From assembly GCF_013032855.1 (NCBI RefSeq), contig NZ_WQDA01000002.1, positions 62,001-126,000 of the forward strand: a DNA stretch of 64,000 bases, in the 5' to 3' direction. Under the pieces are notes generated by a model. That model did no database searches and was not told the DNA's origin. It worked only from the letters and a program-made list of their open reading frames with translations. A program made the translations under genes and the position numbers. Source of the DNA: Ruegeria arenilitoris (GTDB taxonomy: Bacteria > Pseudomonadota > Alphaproteobacteria > Rhodobacterales > Rhodobacteraceae). Shown here piece by piece: positions 16,738 through 25,540 of the stretch. The stretch's first letter is position 1. Each line of letters begins with the position of its first letter.

Positions 16738-17856
16738 CTAGGCCAGCAACTCGAACGGCACGCCCGCGCGGACCTTGCCGTTGACCTGAATCTCAAGCCT
16801 GTGCGGCCCCGGAACCAGCCGAAACGTGGTGGCGTCGCCCTTGAGTTTGTGACGCTTGCTCAGCCGCAGGCGGCCATCTGACAGATTGGCCTGCTTGAGC
16901 TTGTGAACCTTAGGTGAGATTTTCCCGCCAGGTCGCTGAAAATGCACGATATAGTCAATCAAGACCGGATGATCATCGGGCCCTGATACCGAGACGGCGA
17001 ACTCCAGAACCCCGCCGATGCGGGCCTCGCCAATCACCTCAACATTCACCTCTAGCGGTGCGTCGGGATCATAACCCAGCAGCGCCATCGCCCCGCCATG
17101 GCCGGACTTGACCAGCCCGCGCAGCGCATGTGCGGTGATCCACCGCATCTCGTCGCTGTCTTGCGCGCCCGAGGCATGCCACGCCTTCAGGCGGTTCAAT
17201 GCCAAGTCGGGGTCTTTCTTGGTGATGTCGTTGAGATGGTTCGCCACCGACCGCGTGACATAACGCGTCGGATCCGAGTGTAACCGATCCAGCAGCGGCA
17301 GCGGGTCCGACAGGTCCAGCCCAACCGCCTGCCCCCAGGGCAGCCGCGGGCGCGTGCCTTCCGAGACCAGCCGCCGGACGTGATAGCTGGAATGCCCGCA
17401 CCAGTCCTGCATCCGGTCCAGCACCAGATCGGGATGGCTGTTCAGAAAGGGCCGGATCGCCCATTCCATCGAAAATCGCTGAGTGATCTCTGCAAGGACA
17501 TCCAGCGCCATGTCGGGATGGTCCGCGCCGACCTGCGCCACCCACTCGCCCAATGGGGCAAAGATGAAGTCACCGAAATCGTCATCACTCAGGGACGGGT
17601 CCAGAGGCTGCGGCAAGGCGCGCAGGATCACCGGGGCCACGTCGGGCAGCGCGCCGGGAAAGGCCGTCTGCAAACAATCGGCAATCCACGCGATCCGCTG
17701 CTTCAGCTCCAGCTCCGGCAGGCGCGACATGATCCGCGCCTCAAACGCCTCTCCGTCAAACCCGGGGTCGGCCTGCGCGAACAGGCCGGCCAGGTAACGG
17801 GTCTTTTCCGCGTTGAACAGCTGATCCTTCAGCGAAAACCCCTGCGCCACGGTCAC
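16738..17856 (-). CDS. DNA alkylation repair (AlkD-like HEAT-repeat) protein
   Basis: A 372-aa protein with helical repeats in the first about 270 residues, resembling the AlkC/AlkD family of DNA glycosylases that remove alkylated bases, and a beta-rich C-terminal extension (from about residue 275) ending in an immunoglobulin-like fold. The start is GTG at 17856, overlapping the stop of the preceding SDR gene (ATGTGA); the much longer open frame upstream runs through that SDR gene and is a shadow. Glycosylase activity is inferred from family resemblance. Confidence 0.82.
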   Translation of the reverse strand: MTVAQGFSLKDQLFNAEKTRYLAGLFAQADPGFDGEAFEARIMSRLPELELKQRIAWIADCLQTAFPGALPDVAPVILRALPQPLDPSLSDDDFGDFIFAPLGEWVAQVGADHPDMALDVLAEITQRFSMEWAIRPFLNSHPDLVLDRMQDWCGHSSYHVRRLVSEGTRPRLPWGQAVGLDLSDPLPLLDRLHSDPTRYVTRSVANHLNDITKKDPDLALNRLKAWHASGAQDSDEMRWITAHALRGLVKSGHGGAMALLGYDPDAPLEVNVEVIGEARIGGVLEFAVSVSGPDDHPVLIDYIVHFQRPGGKISPKVHKLKQANLSDGRLRLSKRHKLKGDATTFRLVPGPHRLEIQVNGKVRAGVPFELLA

Positions 17857-18632
17857 ATCGTCAGGTTGGTCGCGCCACCATCCAGCAGGATGTTCTGCCC
17901 CACGATGAAACCGGCATGTTGCGAGCACAGAAACGCGCAGGTCGCGCCGAATTCCTGCCGCGTGCCATAGCGCCGCGCCGGGATCGTGGCCGCGCGTTCG
18001 GCCCGTGCCTCGTCCAGCGAGATGCCCTTCTGCGCCGAAACTCCGGCATCCAGCGAGTCCGCCCGGTCGGTGGCATGAATGCCGGGCAACAGGTTGTTGA
18101 TGGTCACGCCGTAGGGCGCAACCTGCCGGGCGGTTCCGGCCACATAGCCGGTCAGCCCGGTGCGCGCCGCGTTCGACAGGCCCAGTACCGCGATCGGCGC
18201 CCGCACGGATTGCGAGGTGATGTTGACCACGCGGCCCCAACCCTTGTCCATCATTGACGGCAACAGCGCCTTCATGAAGGCGATCGGCGTCAGCATGTTG
18301 GCATCCAGCGCCTTAATGAAATCCTCGCGGTCCCAATCGGACCACAGGCCCGGCGGCGGACCACCGGCGTTTGTCACAAGGATATCAACGCCCTGCGCGG
18401 CCTCGATCACCTGCGCCTGGCCGTCAGGCGTGGTCACATCGCAGGCCACGGTCTGCACCTCGACGCCATGTTCGGCGCGCAACCGGTCGGCCTGCGCCGC
18501 CAGCGCGTCAGGCCCACGTGCGTTCATCACCAGATCAACACCCTCGGCCGCCAGCGCCTCGGCGCAGCCCAGCCCCAAGCCCTTGCTGCTGGCACAGACC
18601 AGCGCGCGTTTTCCTTGTAGTCCCAGATCCAT
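17853..18632 (-). CDS. Atypical SDR family oxidoreductase without the YxxxK pair
   Basis: A 259-aa Rossmann-fold protein. The cofactor loop reads ASSKGLGLG (residues 13-21) and NAGG follows near residue 85, but where the catalytic Tyr-x3-Lys is expected (after ITSQSVRAPI) the sequence reads LSNAARTG, so both Tyr and Lys are replaced. This variant is known as a widespread FabG-like side branch of uncertain activity. The ATG at 18632 follows GGGGGATC. It overlaps the DNA alkylation repair gene by 4 nt, suggesting coupled translation. Confidence 0.82.
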   Translation of the reverse strand: MDLGLQGKRALVCASSKGLGLGCAEALAAEGVDLVMNARGPDALAAQADRLRAEHGVEVQTVACDVTTPDGQAQVIEAAQGVDILVTNAGGPPPGLWSDWDREDFIKALDANMLTPIAFMKALLPSMMDKGWGRVVNITSQSVRAPIAVLGLSNAARTGLTGYVAGTARQVAPYGVTINNLLPGIHATDRADSLDAGVSAQKGISLDEARAERAATIPARRYGTRQEFGATCAFLCSQHAGFIVGQNILLDGGATNLTM

Positions 18633-18707
18633 GTGATCCCCCCTGTCATTTGTTACCCGCATGTCTAGCACCGGCCAGACAGGGAAGACCAGATTGGCGT
18701 CGGCAAA

Positions 18708-19070
18708 TCAGTAGAAGAACTCTTCCCGCACGATCTTGCCGTTGACCACGTGATAGACGCCGACCTCGCGCATGTCGAAAGCTTCACCGCTTTCCTTCAC
18801 CTTGCCCTGCACTTCAAAAATCACGGCGAAGCTGTTTTCACCATGCAGGAACGGGTCGCTGACCGACGCGCCCGAGACCTCGTGCGCGCTTTCCCACCAA
18901 TCATGCTTGCCGCGGATGCCCTCGATGCCGTGGGTCTCGCGGCCCATGCCCTGCATGTCCATCGCCTCGACCGAGACGGCATCGGCTGCATACAACTTGT
19001 CCAGATTCTCCTTGGCGCGGTTTTCGCGGCAACCCGCCACCAGTTCCTGGGCGATTTCTTTCAAATTCAT
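18708..19070 (-). CDS. NTF2/SnoaL-like small protein
   Basis: A 120-aa cone-fold protein of the SnoaL-like/NTF2 superfamily: an N-terminal helix (MNLKEIAQELVAGCRENRAKENLDKLY), a central KHDWWESAHEV segment and a beta-sheet ending in VVREEFFY-type sequence. Members range from isomerases to stress proteins; no active site is diagnosable here. GGAG precedes the ATG. A GTTC-N7-GTTC direct repeat lies 19 nt upstream. Confidence 0.75.
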   Translation of the reverse strand: MNLKEIAQELVAGCRENRAKENLDKLYAADAVSVEAMDMQGMGRETHGIEGIRGKHDWWESAHEVSGASVSDPFLHGENSFAVIFEVQGKVKESGEAFDMREVGVYHVVNGKIVREEFFY

Positions 19071-19088
19071 TGATCCACTCCATTATTT

Positions 19089-19103
19089 GTTCACTATATG
19101 TTC
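19089..19103. promoter_or_regulatory. Possible LexA (SOS) box, GTTC-N7-GTTC
   Basis: GTTC at 19089-19092 and GTTC at 19100-19103 with a 7-nt AT-rich spacer match the alphaproteobacterial LexA direct repeat. It lies between the NTF2-like gene (19 nt away) and prfC (77 nt away). Eight fixed bases can occur by chance once or twice in a window this size. Confidence 0.4.
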
Positions 19104-19179
19104 TTATTGGCATATCCACCTGATTCGAACCACCCCCTTTGTCTTGCCTCGGCAGGATTCCCCGCCTATACGCGCCTTC

Positions 19180-20787
19180 ATGCTTGATACCGCCTCGAAC
19201 CAACCCACCCTGCCGCCCGAGATCGCGCGGCGCCGGACCTTTGCCATCATCTCGCACCCGGATGCGGGCAAGACGACCCTGACCGAAAAGTTCCTTCTGT
19301 ATGGGGGTGCTATCCAGATGGCCGGACAGGTGCGCGCCAAGGGCGAGGCACGGCGTACGCGCTCGGACTTCATGCAAATGGAAAAGGACCGGGGGATCTC
19401 GGTCTCGGCCTCAGCCATGTCGTTCGACTATGGCCCCTATCGGTTCAACCTGGTGGACACACCCGGCCACTCGGACTTTTCGGAAGACACCTATCGCACG
19501 CTGACCGCCGTTGACGCCGCGGTCATGGTGATTGACGGGGCCAAAGGCGTGGAAAGCCAGACGCAGAAGCTGTTCGAGGTCTGCCGCCTGCGCGATCTGC
19601 CGATCCTGACCTTCTGCAACAAGATGGACCGTGAGAGCCGCGATACGTTCGAAATCATCGACGAGATCCAGGAAATGCTGGCCATCGACGTGACCCCGGC
19701 CAGCTGGCCCATCGGCGTGGGGCGCGATTTCATCGGCTGCTACGACATGCTGCGTGACCGGTTGGAACTCATGGACCGCGCCGACCGCAACAAGGTGGCC
19801 GAAAGCATCGAGATCAACGGGCTGGACGACCCCAAACTGGCCGAGCATGTGCCCGCAGAACTGCTGGACAAGCTGCTGGAAGAGGTCGAGATGGCGCGCG
19901 AATTGCTGCCTGCGCTGGACCCGCAGGCGGTGCTTGAAGGCCACATGACCCCGATCTGGTTCGGCTCGGCCATCAACTCGTTCGGCGTCAAGGAACTGAT
20001 GGAAGGCATCGGTGCCTATGGACCGCAGCCGCAGGTGCAATCGGCCGAACCGCGCCAGATTTCGCCGGACGAGAAAAAGGTGGCGGGCTTTGTCTTCAAG
20101 GTGCAGGCCAACATGGACCCCAAGCACCGCGACCGGGTGGCCTTTGTCCGCATGGCCAGCGGCCACTTCAAGCGAGGCATGAAGCTGACCCATGTGCGCA
20201 GCAAGAAGCCCATGGCGATCACGAACCCGGTTCTGTTTCTGGCCTCTGACCGGGAACTGGCCGACGAGGCATGGGCCGGCGATATCATCGGCATCCCCAA
20301 CCACGGCCAGCTGCGCATCGGCGACACCCTGACCGAGGGCGAGGCGATCCGCGTTACCGGAATTCCATCCTTCGCGCCCGAGCTGTTGCAGGGCGTGCGC
20401 GCGGGCGATCCGATGAAGGCCAAACACCTGGAAAAAGCGCTGATGCAGTTTGCCGAGGAAGGTGCTGCCAAGGTGTTCAAGCCTTCGATCGGCTCGGGCT
20501 TTATCGTCGGCGTGGTGGGCGCGCTGCAGTTCGAGGTGTTGGCCAGCCGGATCGAGTTGGAATACGGCCTGCCGGTGCGGTTCGAGGCCTCGCAATTCAC
20601 CAGTGCGCGCTGGGTGTCGGGCGACAAGGCCGAGGTCGAGAAGTTCGTCAATGCGAACAAGCAGCACATTGCCCACGATCACGATGGCGACATCGTCTTT
20701 CTCACCCGCCTGCAATGGGACATCGACCGCGTGGTGCGCGATTATCCCAAACTGACGCTTACGGCGACCAAGGAAATGATGACCTGA
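19180..20787 (+). CDS. prfC: Peptide chain release factor 3
   Basis: A 535-aa translational GTPase (RF3) that recycles RF1/RF2 after termination. G1 is SHPDAGKTT (about residues 24-32), G3 is DTPGHSDF and G4 is NKMDRES, followed by the RF3-type C-terminal domains. The ATG at 19180 gives the usual family length; the longer in-frame form overlaps the divergent NTF2-like gene and is rejected. A release factor 1 gene (prfA) is also in the window. Confidence 0.96.
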   Translation: MLDTASNQPTLPPEIARRRTFAIISHPDAGKTTLTEKFLLYGGAIQMAGQVRAKGEARRTRSDFMQMEKDRGISVSASAMSFDYGPYRFNLVDTPGHSDFSEDTYRTLTAVDAAVMVIDGAKGVESQTQKLFEVCRLRDLPILTFCNKMDRESRDTFEIIDEIQEMLAIDVTPASWPIGVGRDFIGCYDMLRDRLELMDRADRNKVAESIEINGLDDPKLAEHVPAELLDKLLEEVEMARELLPALDPQAVLEGHMTPIWFGSAINSFGVKELMEGIGAYGPQPQVQSAEPRQISPDEKKVAGFVFKVQANMDPKHRDRVAFVRMASGHFKRGMKLTHVRSKKPMAITNPVLFLASDRELADEAWAGDIIGIPNHGQLRIGDTLTEGEAIRVTGIPSFAPELLQGVRAGDPMKAKHLEKALMQFAEEGAAKVFKPSIGSGFIVGVVGALQFEVLASRIELEYGLPVRFEASQFTSARWVSGDKAEVEKFVNANKQHIAHDHDGDIVFLTRLQWDIDRVVRDYPKLTLTATKEMMT

Positions 20788-20830
20788 TGCTGACCCCGCC
20801 CCCCGCCAAAGCAACAGAGGCCGTCATCGC

Positions 20831-21772
20831 ATGACCGCAGCCGGGCCGAGCTGGGGCATCGTCTCGACGGTGCGTGGATCGGCCCGCGACATTCTGAGTT
20901 TTGCGGCCTACCACCTGGATCTGGGCGCGGATCACCTCTACCTCTACCTTGATGAGCCCAACCGGCGGGCTTTTCGCCCCCTGCGCCGCCACCCCAAGGT
21001 GACCGTCCGCATCTGCGACGATGCGTTCTGGGCGGCGCGCAAACGGGACAAGCCCGAGCGCCACCAGGTCCGCCAGACCGTTCATGCGACCTTTACCTAT
21101 CGCCACACCGATCTCGATTGGCTAGCGCATATAGATGTGGACGAGTTCCTGTGGCCCACGGCCCCCATCGCGGACTTGCTGGGCGAAGTGCCCGAAACGG
21201 TGCACGCGGTTCGGGTTCGTCCGATCGAGGCCCTGGCCTGCGGCGACGATCTCTACAAAGCGTTCATCCCCCAGGGCCCCGAACGCGAAGCGCTTGTCGA
21301 GACGATCTATCCAAACTACGGCGCTTTCGTTCTGGGCGGCTTTCTGAGCCACGTACAGGGCAAGCTGTTCGTGCGCGCGGGGATGGAGAACCTCAATTAT
21401 CGCATCCACAATCTGTTTCAGAACAAGGTCATCTTGCCCTGTAAGACCGAGATGCCGCAGATCGACCTGTGCCACCGCCACGCCCCGGATTGGGAGCATT
21501 GGTGGTCACACTATCGGTTTCGACTGGAACGCGGCTCGTACCAGCCCGGCATGGCTCCGAACGTACATCGCGATCGGGGCGGGTTGAACATGAACGAACT
21601 GCTCAGTTGGATCGAGGCCGAAGAAGGCGAGAAAGGTCTGCGCAAGTTCTTTGACGAACTCAGCGCCACCGACCCGCAGGTTCGCGCGCGCCTGCAGGAA
21701 CGGGGCCTCATCAAGCACCGACCGCTTGATCTTGAGGAAAAGCTGCAGAAACACTTTCCCGGAAGCTGCTGA
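20831..21772 (+). CDS. Glycosyltransferase family 2-like protein
   Basis: A 313-aa protein of the Glyco_tranf_2_4/DUF616-like type. It opens with a GSARDILSFAAYHLDLGADHLYLYLDEP segment (about residues 17-44) typical of this group, and has a DxD-like HIDVDEFLWP motif near residue 98, the expected nucleotide-sugar/metal site. No membrane helix is seen, so it is probably cytoplasmic, acting on capsule or envelope glycans; acceptor and donor are unknown. It follows prfC after 43 nt. Confidence 0.8.
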   Translation: MTAAGPSWGIVSTVRGSARDILSFAAYHLDLGADHLYLYLDEPNRRAFRPLRRHPKVTVRICDDAFWAARKRDKPERHQVRQTVHATFTYRHTDLDWLAHIDVDEFLWPTAPIADLLGEVPETVHAVRVRPIEALACGDDLYKAFIPQGPEREALVETIYPNYGAFVLGGFLSHVQGKLFVRAGMENLNYRIHNLFQNKVILPCKTEMPQIDLCHRHAPDWEHWWSHYRFRLERGSYQPGMAPNVHRDRGGLNMNELLSWIEAEEGEKGLRKFFDELSATDPQVRARLQERGLIKHRPLDLEEKLQKHFPGSC

Positions 21773-21830
21773 ATTGTTGCACGAAATCGCCAGTGACGCG
21801 ATGTAGCGGTATAGATGAAACTGTCTTCAT

Positions 21831-21858
21831 TTGACCCTGCCACACCTTTTTGTTATGT
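21831..21858 (+). promoter_or_regulatory. Promoter candidate for the DEAD-box helicase gene
   Basis: TTGACC (21831-21836) and TTATGT (21853-21858) with a 16-nt spacer. It would give a leader of roughly 95 nt before the ATG at 21958, a length often seen for RNA helicase genes. Confidence 0.42.
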
Positions 21859-21957
21859 CCGCATCCAAGCCGAAACGCGCATGGTGCGCATGGCCATCCG
21901 GGCCCGGCATTTTTCATACGCGCGGGCCAGGTCAGTGTCCGCATGAACCGGACATAC

Positions 21958-23346
21958 ATGACGAAATTCAACGATCTGAACCTGAACCCCAAGGTCCTCA
22001 AAGCTATTGAGGAAGCCGGCTACGAAACCCCGACCCCGATCCAGGAAGGCGCCATCCCACCGGCGCTGGAAGGGCGAGACGTTCTGGGCATCGCCCAGAC
22101 CGGCACTGGCAAGACCGCCAGCTTTACCCTGCCGATGATCACTCTGCTGGCGCGCGGCCGCGCCCGGGCACGGATGCCGCGTTCGCTGGTGTTGTGCCCG
22201 ACGCGGGAACTGGCGGCGCAAGTGGCGGAAAACTTCGACACCTACACTAAGCATCTGAAGCTGACCAAAGCGCTGCTGATCGGCGGCGTCAGCTTCAAGG
22301 AACAAGAGGCCCTGATCGACCGCGGCGTCGACGTGCTGATCGCCACGCCCGGCCGTCTGCTGGACCATTTCGAACGTGGCAAGCTGCTGCTGACCGGCGT
22401 ACAGATCATGGTCGTGGACGAGGCTGACCGGATGCTGGACATGGGGTTCATTCCCGATATCGAACGCATCTTCTCGCTGACGCCCTTTACCCGGCAGACG
22501 CTGTTTTTCTCGGCCACCATGGCGCCCGAGATCGAGCGGATCACCGACACGTTCCTGTCGGCCCCGGCCCGGATCGAAGTGGCCCGTCAGGCCACCGCGT
22601 CCGAGACCATCGAACAGGGTGTCGTGATGGTCAAAGGCGGTCGCCGCGACCGTGAGGGCAGCACCAAGCGCAAGGTCCTGCGCGCGCTGATCGATGCCGA
22701 AGGTGACAAATGCACCAACGCCATCATCTTCTGCAACCGCAAGACCGATGTGGACATCACCGCGAAATCGCTCAAGAAATACGGCTATAACGCCGCGCCG
22801 ATCCACGGCGATCTGGACCAGTCGCAGCGGATGAAGACGCTGGACGGGTTCCGCGACGGCTCGGTACGTTTGCTGGTGGCGTCTGACGTGGCCGCGCGCG
22901 GGCTCGACATTCCGTCGGTCAGCCATGTGTTCAACTTCGACGTGCCCAGCCACCCCGAGGACTATGTGCACCGCATCGGCCGCACCGGCCGCGCCGGGCG
23001 CGAGGGCAAGGCGATCACCATCTGCTCGGCCCGCGATGAAAAGGCGCTGGATGCGATCGAGAAGCTGATCCAGAAGGAAATCCCGCGTCTGGACAACCCG
23101 GTTCAGGCCGAACCGGCCGAGGCCGAGGACAAAAAGCCCGAAAAGAAATCGCGCGCCTCGACCCGCAAGGACGAGGTCAAGAAGGACAAGCCCGCCAAGG
23201 ACGTCGCGTCGAACGACAAACCTGCCAAGGAAAAGCGTGGCAAAGGCCGTGGACGTCGCGACGATGGCGGTCCGGCCGTCGTCGGCATGGGCGATCACCT
23301 GCCCAGCTTCATCGCACTCAGCTTTGACGAACGCCGCGCGGGCTGA
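21958..23346 (+). CDS. DEAD-box ATP-dependent RNA helicase
   Basis: A 462-aa RNA helicase of the RhlE/DeaD class. Q-motif PTPIQEGAIP, Walker A AQTGTGKT (about residues 45-52), DEAD-box VVDEADRML, SAT as FSATM, and HRIGRTGR in the second RecA domain. The C-terminal 80 residues are Lys/Asp-rich and low complexity (EKKSRASTRKDEVKKDK and similar), a likely disordered RNA-binding tail. The ATG at 21958 (MTKFNDL) was chosen over an in-frame ATG at 21943. It has its own promoter and terminator. Confidence 0.93.
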   Translation: MTKFNDLNLNPKVLKAIEEAGYETPTPIQEGAIPPALEGRDVLGIAQTGTGKTASFTLPMITLLARGRARARMPRSLVLCPTRELAAQVAENFDTYTKHLKLTKALLIGGVSFKEQEALIDRGVDVLIATPGRLLDHFERGKLLLTGVQIMVVDEADRMLDMGFIPDIERIFSLTPFTRQTLFFSATMAPEIERITDTFLSAPARIEVARQATASETIEQGVVMVKGGRRDREGSTKRKVLRALIDAEGDKCTNAIIFCNRKTDVDITAKSLKKYGYNAAPIHGDLDQSQRMKTLDGFRDGSVRLLVASDVAARGLDIPSVSHVFNFDVPSHPEDYVHRIGRTGRAGREGKAITICSARDEKALDAIEKLIQKEIPRLDNPVQAEPAEAEDKKPEKKSRASTRKDEVKKDKPAKDVASNDKPAKEKRGKGRGRRDDGGPAVVGMGDHLPSFIALSFDERRAG

Positions 23347-23371
23347 CCCGCCTGCATGGCAAAAAGTTCAG

Positions 23372-23402
23372 AAGGCGCACGGACCTCCGCGCGCCTTTTT
23401 TT
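23372..23402 (+). terminator. Rho-independent terminator after the helicase gene
   Basis: AAGGCGC (23372-23378) pairs with GCGCCTT (23391-23397) and is followed by a run of seven T. It ends just before the convergent EamA transporter stop. Confidence 0.82.
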
Positions 23403-23407
23403 GCATC

Positions 23408-24310
23408 TCAGATCGCGGCGACCAGGATCAGGATCGAAAGGCCTAGCAGGACCATCCCCGCAATCTCGCGCCGGGTCACCGTCTCGCGGAACACCAGGAC
23501 CGAGGCCATGAGGCTGAAAATCAGCTCCACCTGCCCCAGCGCTTTGACGTAGGCTGCGTTCTGCAGGCTGAAGGCCCAGAACCAGCAGAACGACCCGCCC
23601 AGGCTGGTCAGCCCGACAAAGATACCGGTGCGCCGCGTGTCCCACACCGCGCGCAGCTCGGCCCGGTCGCGCCAAACCAGCCACAGCGCCATAGACAGGA
23701 ACTGGATCGAGACCACGACCGCCAGCGTCACCAGCGCCCGAAACCAGGCCTCGCCATCGCCCAGTTGCAGCGACGCGCCGCGATAGCTGACCGCGGAAAA
23801 GGCGAACAAGACGCCCGATCCCAGCCCCAGTTGCGAGGCGCGGTTGGTCAGGTGACGCCACCACGCCCCACTGCCGCCCGGCGTCTTCGACAACAGCAGA
23901 ACCGCCAGCAGCCCCAGCAGGATGGCCGCGAACGCACCGGTTGAAACCCGGTCACCCAGCACGACGAAACCGACGATTGCGGTCTGGATCACCTCGGTTT
24001 TCTTGAAGGTGATGCCGACGGCAAAGTTGCGCTGTTTGAACAGCGCCACGACGCAGATCGTGGCAAGGATCTGGGACAGCCCGCCGATGGCGGCATAAAG
24101 CCAAAACAGAGGCGGCAGCGCCGGCAGCGGCAGACCGCTGAGCCGGATCGCTCCTGCCAGACCCAGCAGCACCAGAGGCATCGAGTAGGCAAAGCGCGCA
24201 AAGGTCGCGCCAGTCGCCGACAGCTTCACGCTGCTCAGCGACTTCTGCAGCATGAAGCGCACCGTCTGAAAGGTGGCGGCGGCCAAGGTTACGGGAATCC
24301 ACAAACTCAT
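23408..24310 (-). CDS. EamA/DMT family transporter
   Basis: A 300-aa membrane protein with ten predicted helices arranged as two EamA repeats. The second repeat contains the typical GGSFCWFWAFSLQNAAYVKALGQVE stretch and ends in LGLSILILVAAI. Drug/metabolite transporters of this class export amino acids, drugs or other small molecules; the substrate is unknown. Convergent with the DEAD-box gene; the desaturase gene lies 21 nt upstream on the same strand. Confidence 0.85.
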   Translation of the reverse strand: MSLWIPVTLAAATFQTVRFMLQKSLSSVKLSATGATFARFAYSMPLVLLGLAGAIRLSGLPLPALPPLFWLYAAIGGLSQILATICVVALFKQRNFAVGITFKKTEVIQTAIVGFVVLGDRVSTGAFAAILLGLLAVLLLSKTPGGSGAWWRHLTNRASQLGLGSGVLFAFSAVSYRGASLQLGDGEAWFRALVTLAVVVSIQFLSMALWLVWRDRAELRAVWDTRRTGIFVGLTSLGGSFCWFWAFSLQNAAYVKALGQVELIFSLMASVLVFRETVTRREIAGMVLLGLSILILVAAI

Positions 24311-24331
24311 GGATCCCCTTCTGTCGTCAAA

Positions 24332-25234
24332 TCAGAGTTTTGGCCAGAGCGGATGCGCCACAGGATCCTTGGCACGCCAGAAATATTGCCGGAAAACCTG
24401 ACCGTACGAGCGATAGACATAGGCCTCGTTGCAGGCCAGATAGCGCTCTTTTCCTCGGCGATAGAGCGCGGGCAACCGATACCATGGCGCCGCCGGGTTC
24501 ATGTGATGAACGACGTGCAGGTTGTTGTTCAGAAACAGAAAGGCAAGCGGCCCGCGGTCTTCGACGATCACCGTGCGGGCGCGCGACTTTTCGTGCGCGC
24601 GGTGTTCCAGAAAGGTGCGGATCTTGACCAACGCCAGCCCCAGATAGGCCGCCAGGACAAAGGCCCAGACCGGCATCGCGGATTGCGCCACGATCCACAG
24701 AACCAACGCCACACCCGGCAGGTGCAAGGCCCAGGCCAGCCAGATGTCGCGGTCCCCGCGCACCGCACCGCGCCAGTCGTCGCGCAGAAAAGCCAACTGG
24801 CCGATGATCGGACCCAGCGCCATGCGCCCCAACAGCGTGTTGTTCGCCTTATAGACCCACCGCTGCCACCGCGGCAGCCTGACCCAGACCGCCGGGTCCA
24901 GATAGTTGGATTCCGGATCGTCATAGGGGTCGGTCAGGTTGGCATCCTGATGGTGCGCCAGATGCAGATCGCGGAAGCGGTTGTAGGGGATGAACAGGGT
25001 CAGCGGCAGCGCCATCAGCGCCTCGTTCAACCACTTTGCACGGAACGGGTGGCCGTGCAGCGCTTCATGCGTCAGCGAAGAATGCAGCGCCGCGACGACA
25101 CCCATCATCGGCACCGCCAGCCACAGCGACCACGCCGCCACGCCGAAAATCGCAATCAGCCAAAGGGCATAGCAGGCTACGATCAGGGCAAAGGTCGGCC
25201 ATTCGGGGGATTTTGGGGTGGTCGCCTCAGCCAT
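24332..25234 (-). CDS. Membrane fatty acid desaturase family protein
   Basis: A 300-aa di-iron membrane enzyme with the three histidine boxes HEALH (about residue 56), HLAHH (about 91) and HVVHH (about 241) flanked by hydrophobic segments. The family introduces double bonds into, or hydroxylates, lipid acyl chains or carotenoids; the specific substrate is not evident. Its start overlaps the end of the DUF2061 gene by 8 nt, and the EamA gene follows, suggesting one minus-strand operon divergent from the XRE regulator. Confidence 0.87.
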   Translation of the reverse strand: MAEATTPKSPEWPTFALIVACYALWLIAIFGVAAWSLWLAVPMMGVVAALHSSLTHEALHGHPFRAKWLNEALMALPLTLFIPYNRFRDLHLAHHQDANLTDPYDDPESNYLDPAVWVRLPRWQRWVYKANNTLLGRMALGPIIGQLAFLRDDWRGAVRGDRDIWLAWALHLPGVALVLWIVAQSAMPVWAFVLAAYLGLALVKIRTFLEHRAHEKSRARTVIVEDRGPLAFLFLNNNLHVVHHMNPAAPWYRLPALYRRGKERYLACNEAYVYRSYGQVFRQYFWRAKDPVAHPLWPKL

Positions 25235-25430
25235 GTCGCCCCCAGGAGATTCCGGCCCAGATGCGTTCGTAAATCACGTAGAGCGTCAGCCCGATGGCCG
25301 TGTTCACCACCGCCAATGCGCCTCCGATAGCGGCCGAGCCGGTGGCGACCAGCCCCACCACGGTCATGACCGCAAGGCCCATCGCATTCCAAATGATTGC
25401 CTTCACGACAGATCTTCGCCGCGTTTCCAT
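25227..25430 (-). CDS. DUF2061 small membrane protein
   Basis: A 67-aa protein with two membrane helices (about residues 12-32 and 36-56). The pattern RRSVVKAIIWN at the start and VIYERIWAGISWG at the end is typical of DUF2061. Function unknown. It overlaps the desaturase gene, so a membrane-lipid-related role is possible. Divergent from the XRE regulator across 110 nt. Confidence 0.8.
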   Translation of the reverse strand: METRRRSVVKAIIWNAMGLAVMTVVGLVATGSAAIGGALAVVNTAIGLTLYVIYERIWAGISWGRHG

Positions 25431-25523
25431 TCCGGTCCCCAGTCTTTTTTGGTTTTCCCATAAGCGTTACCTGCCGCCGGCCCTGTCGAGAATTCCGAAT
25501 ATGATTAACAAATCTCAGCGACC

Positions 25524-25540
25524 GTGATATTTATCATCAC
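25524..25540. promoter_or_regulatory. Inverted repeat abutting the XRE regulator start
   Basis: GTGAT (25524-25528) and ATCAC (25536-25540) form an inverted repeat with a 7-nt AT spacer that ends directly at the ATG. No Shine-Dalgarno is seen, so the mRNA may be leaderless or the start lies elsewhere; an autoregulatory operator is plausible. Confidence 0.4.

Noticed and set aside
19411-20814. 467-aa minus-strand open frame opposite prfC
   Set aside because: Lies entirely over a clear prfC gene; His- and Gln-rich shadow composition and no recognisable motifs.
21853-23298. 481-aa minus-strand open frame opposite the DEAD-box helicase
   Set aside because: Mirror frame of a helicase with all motifs in place.
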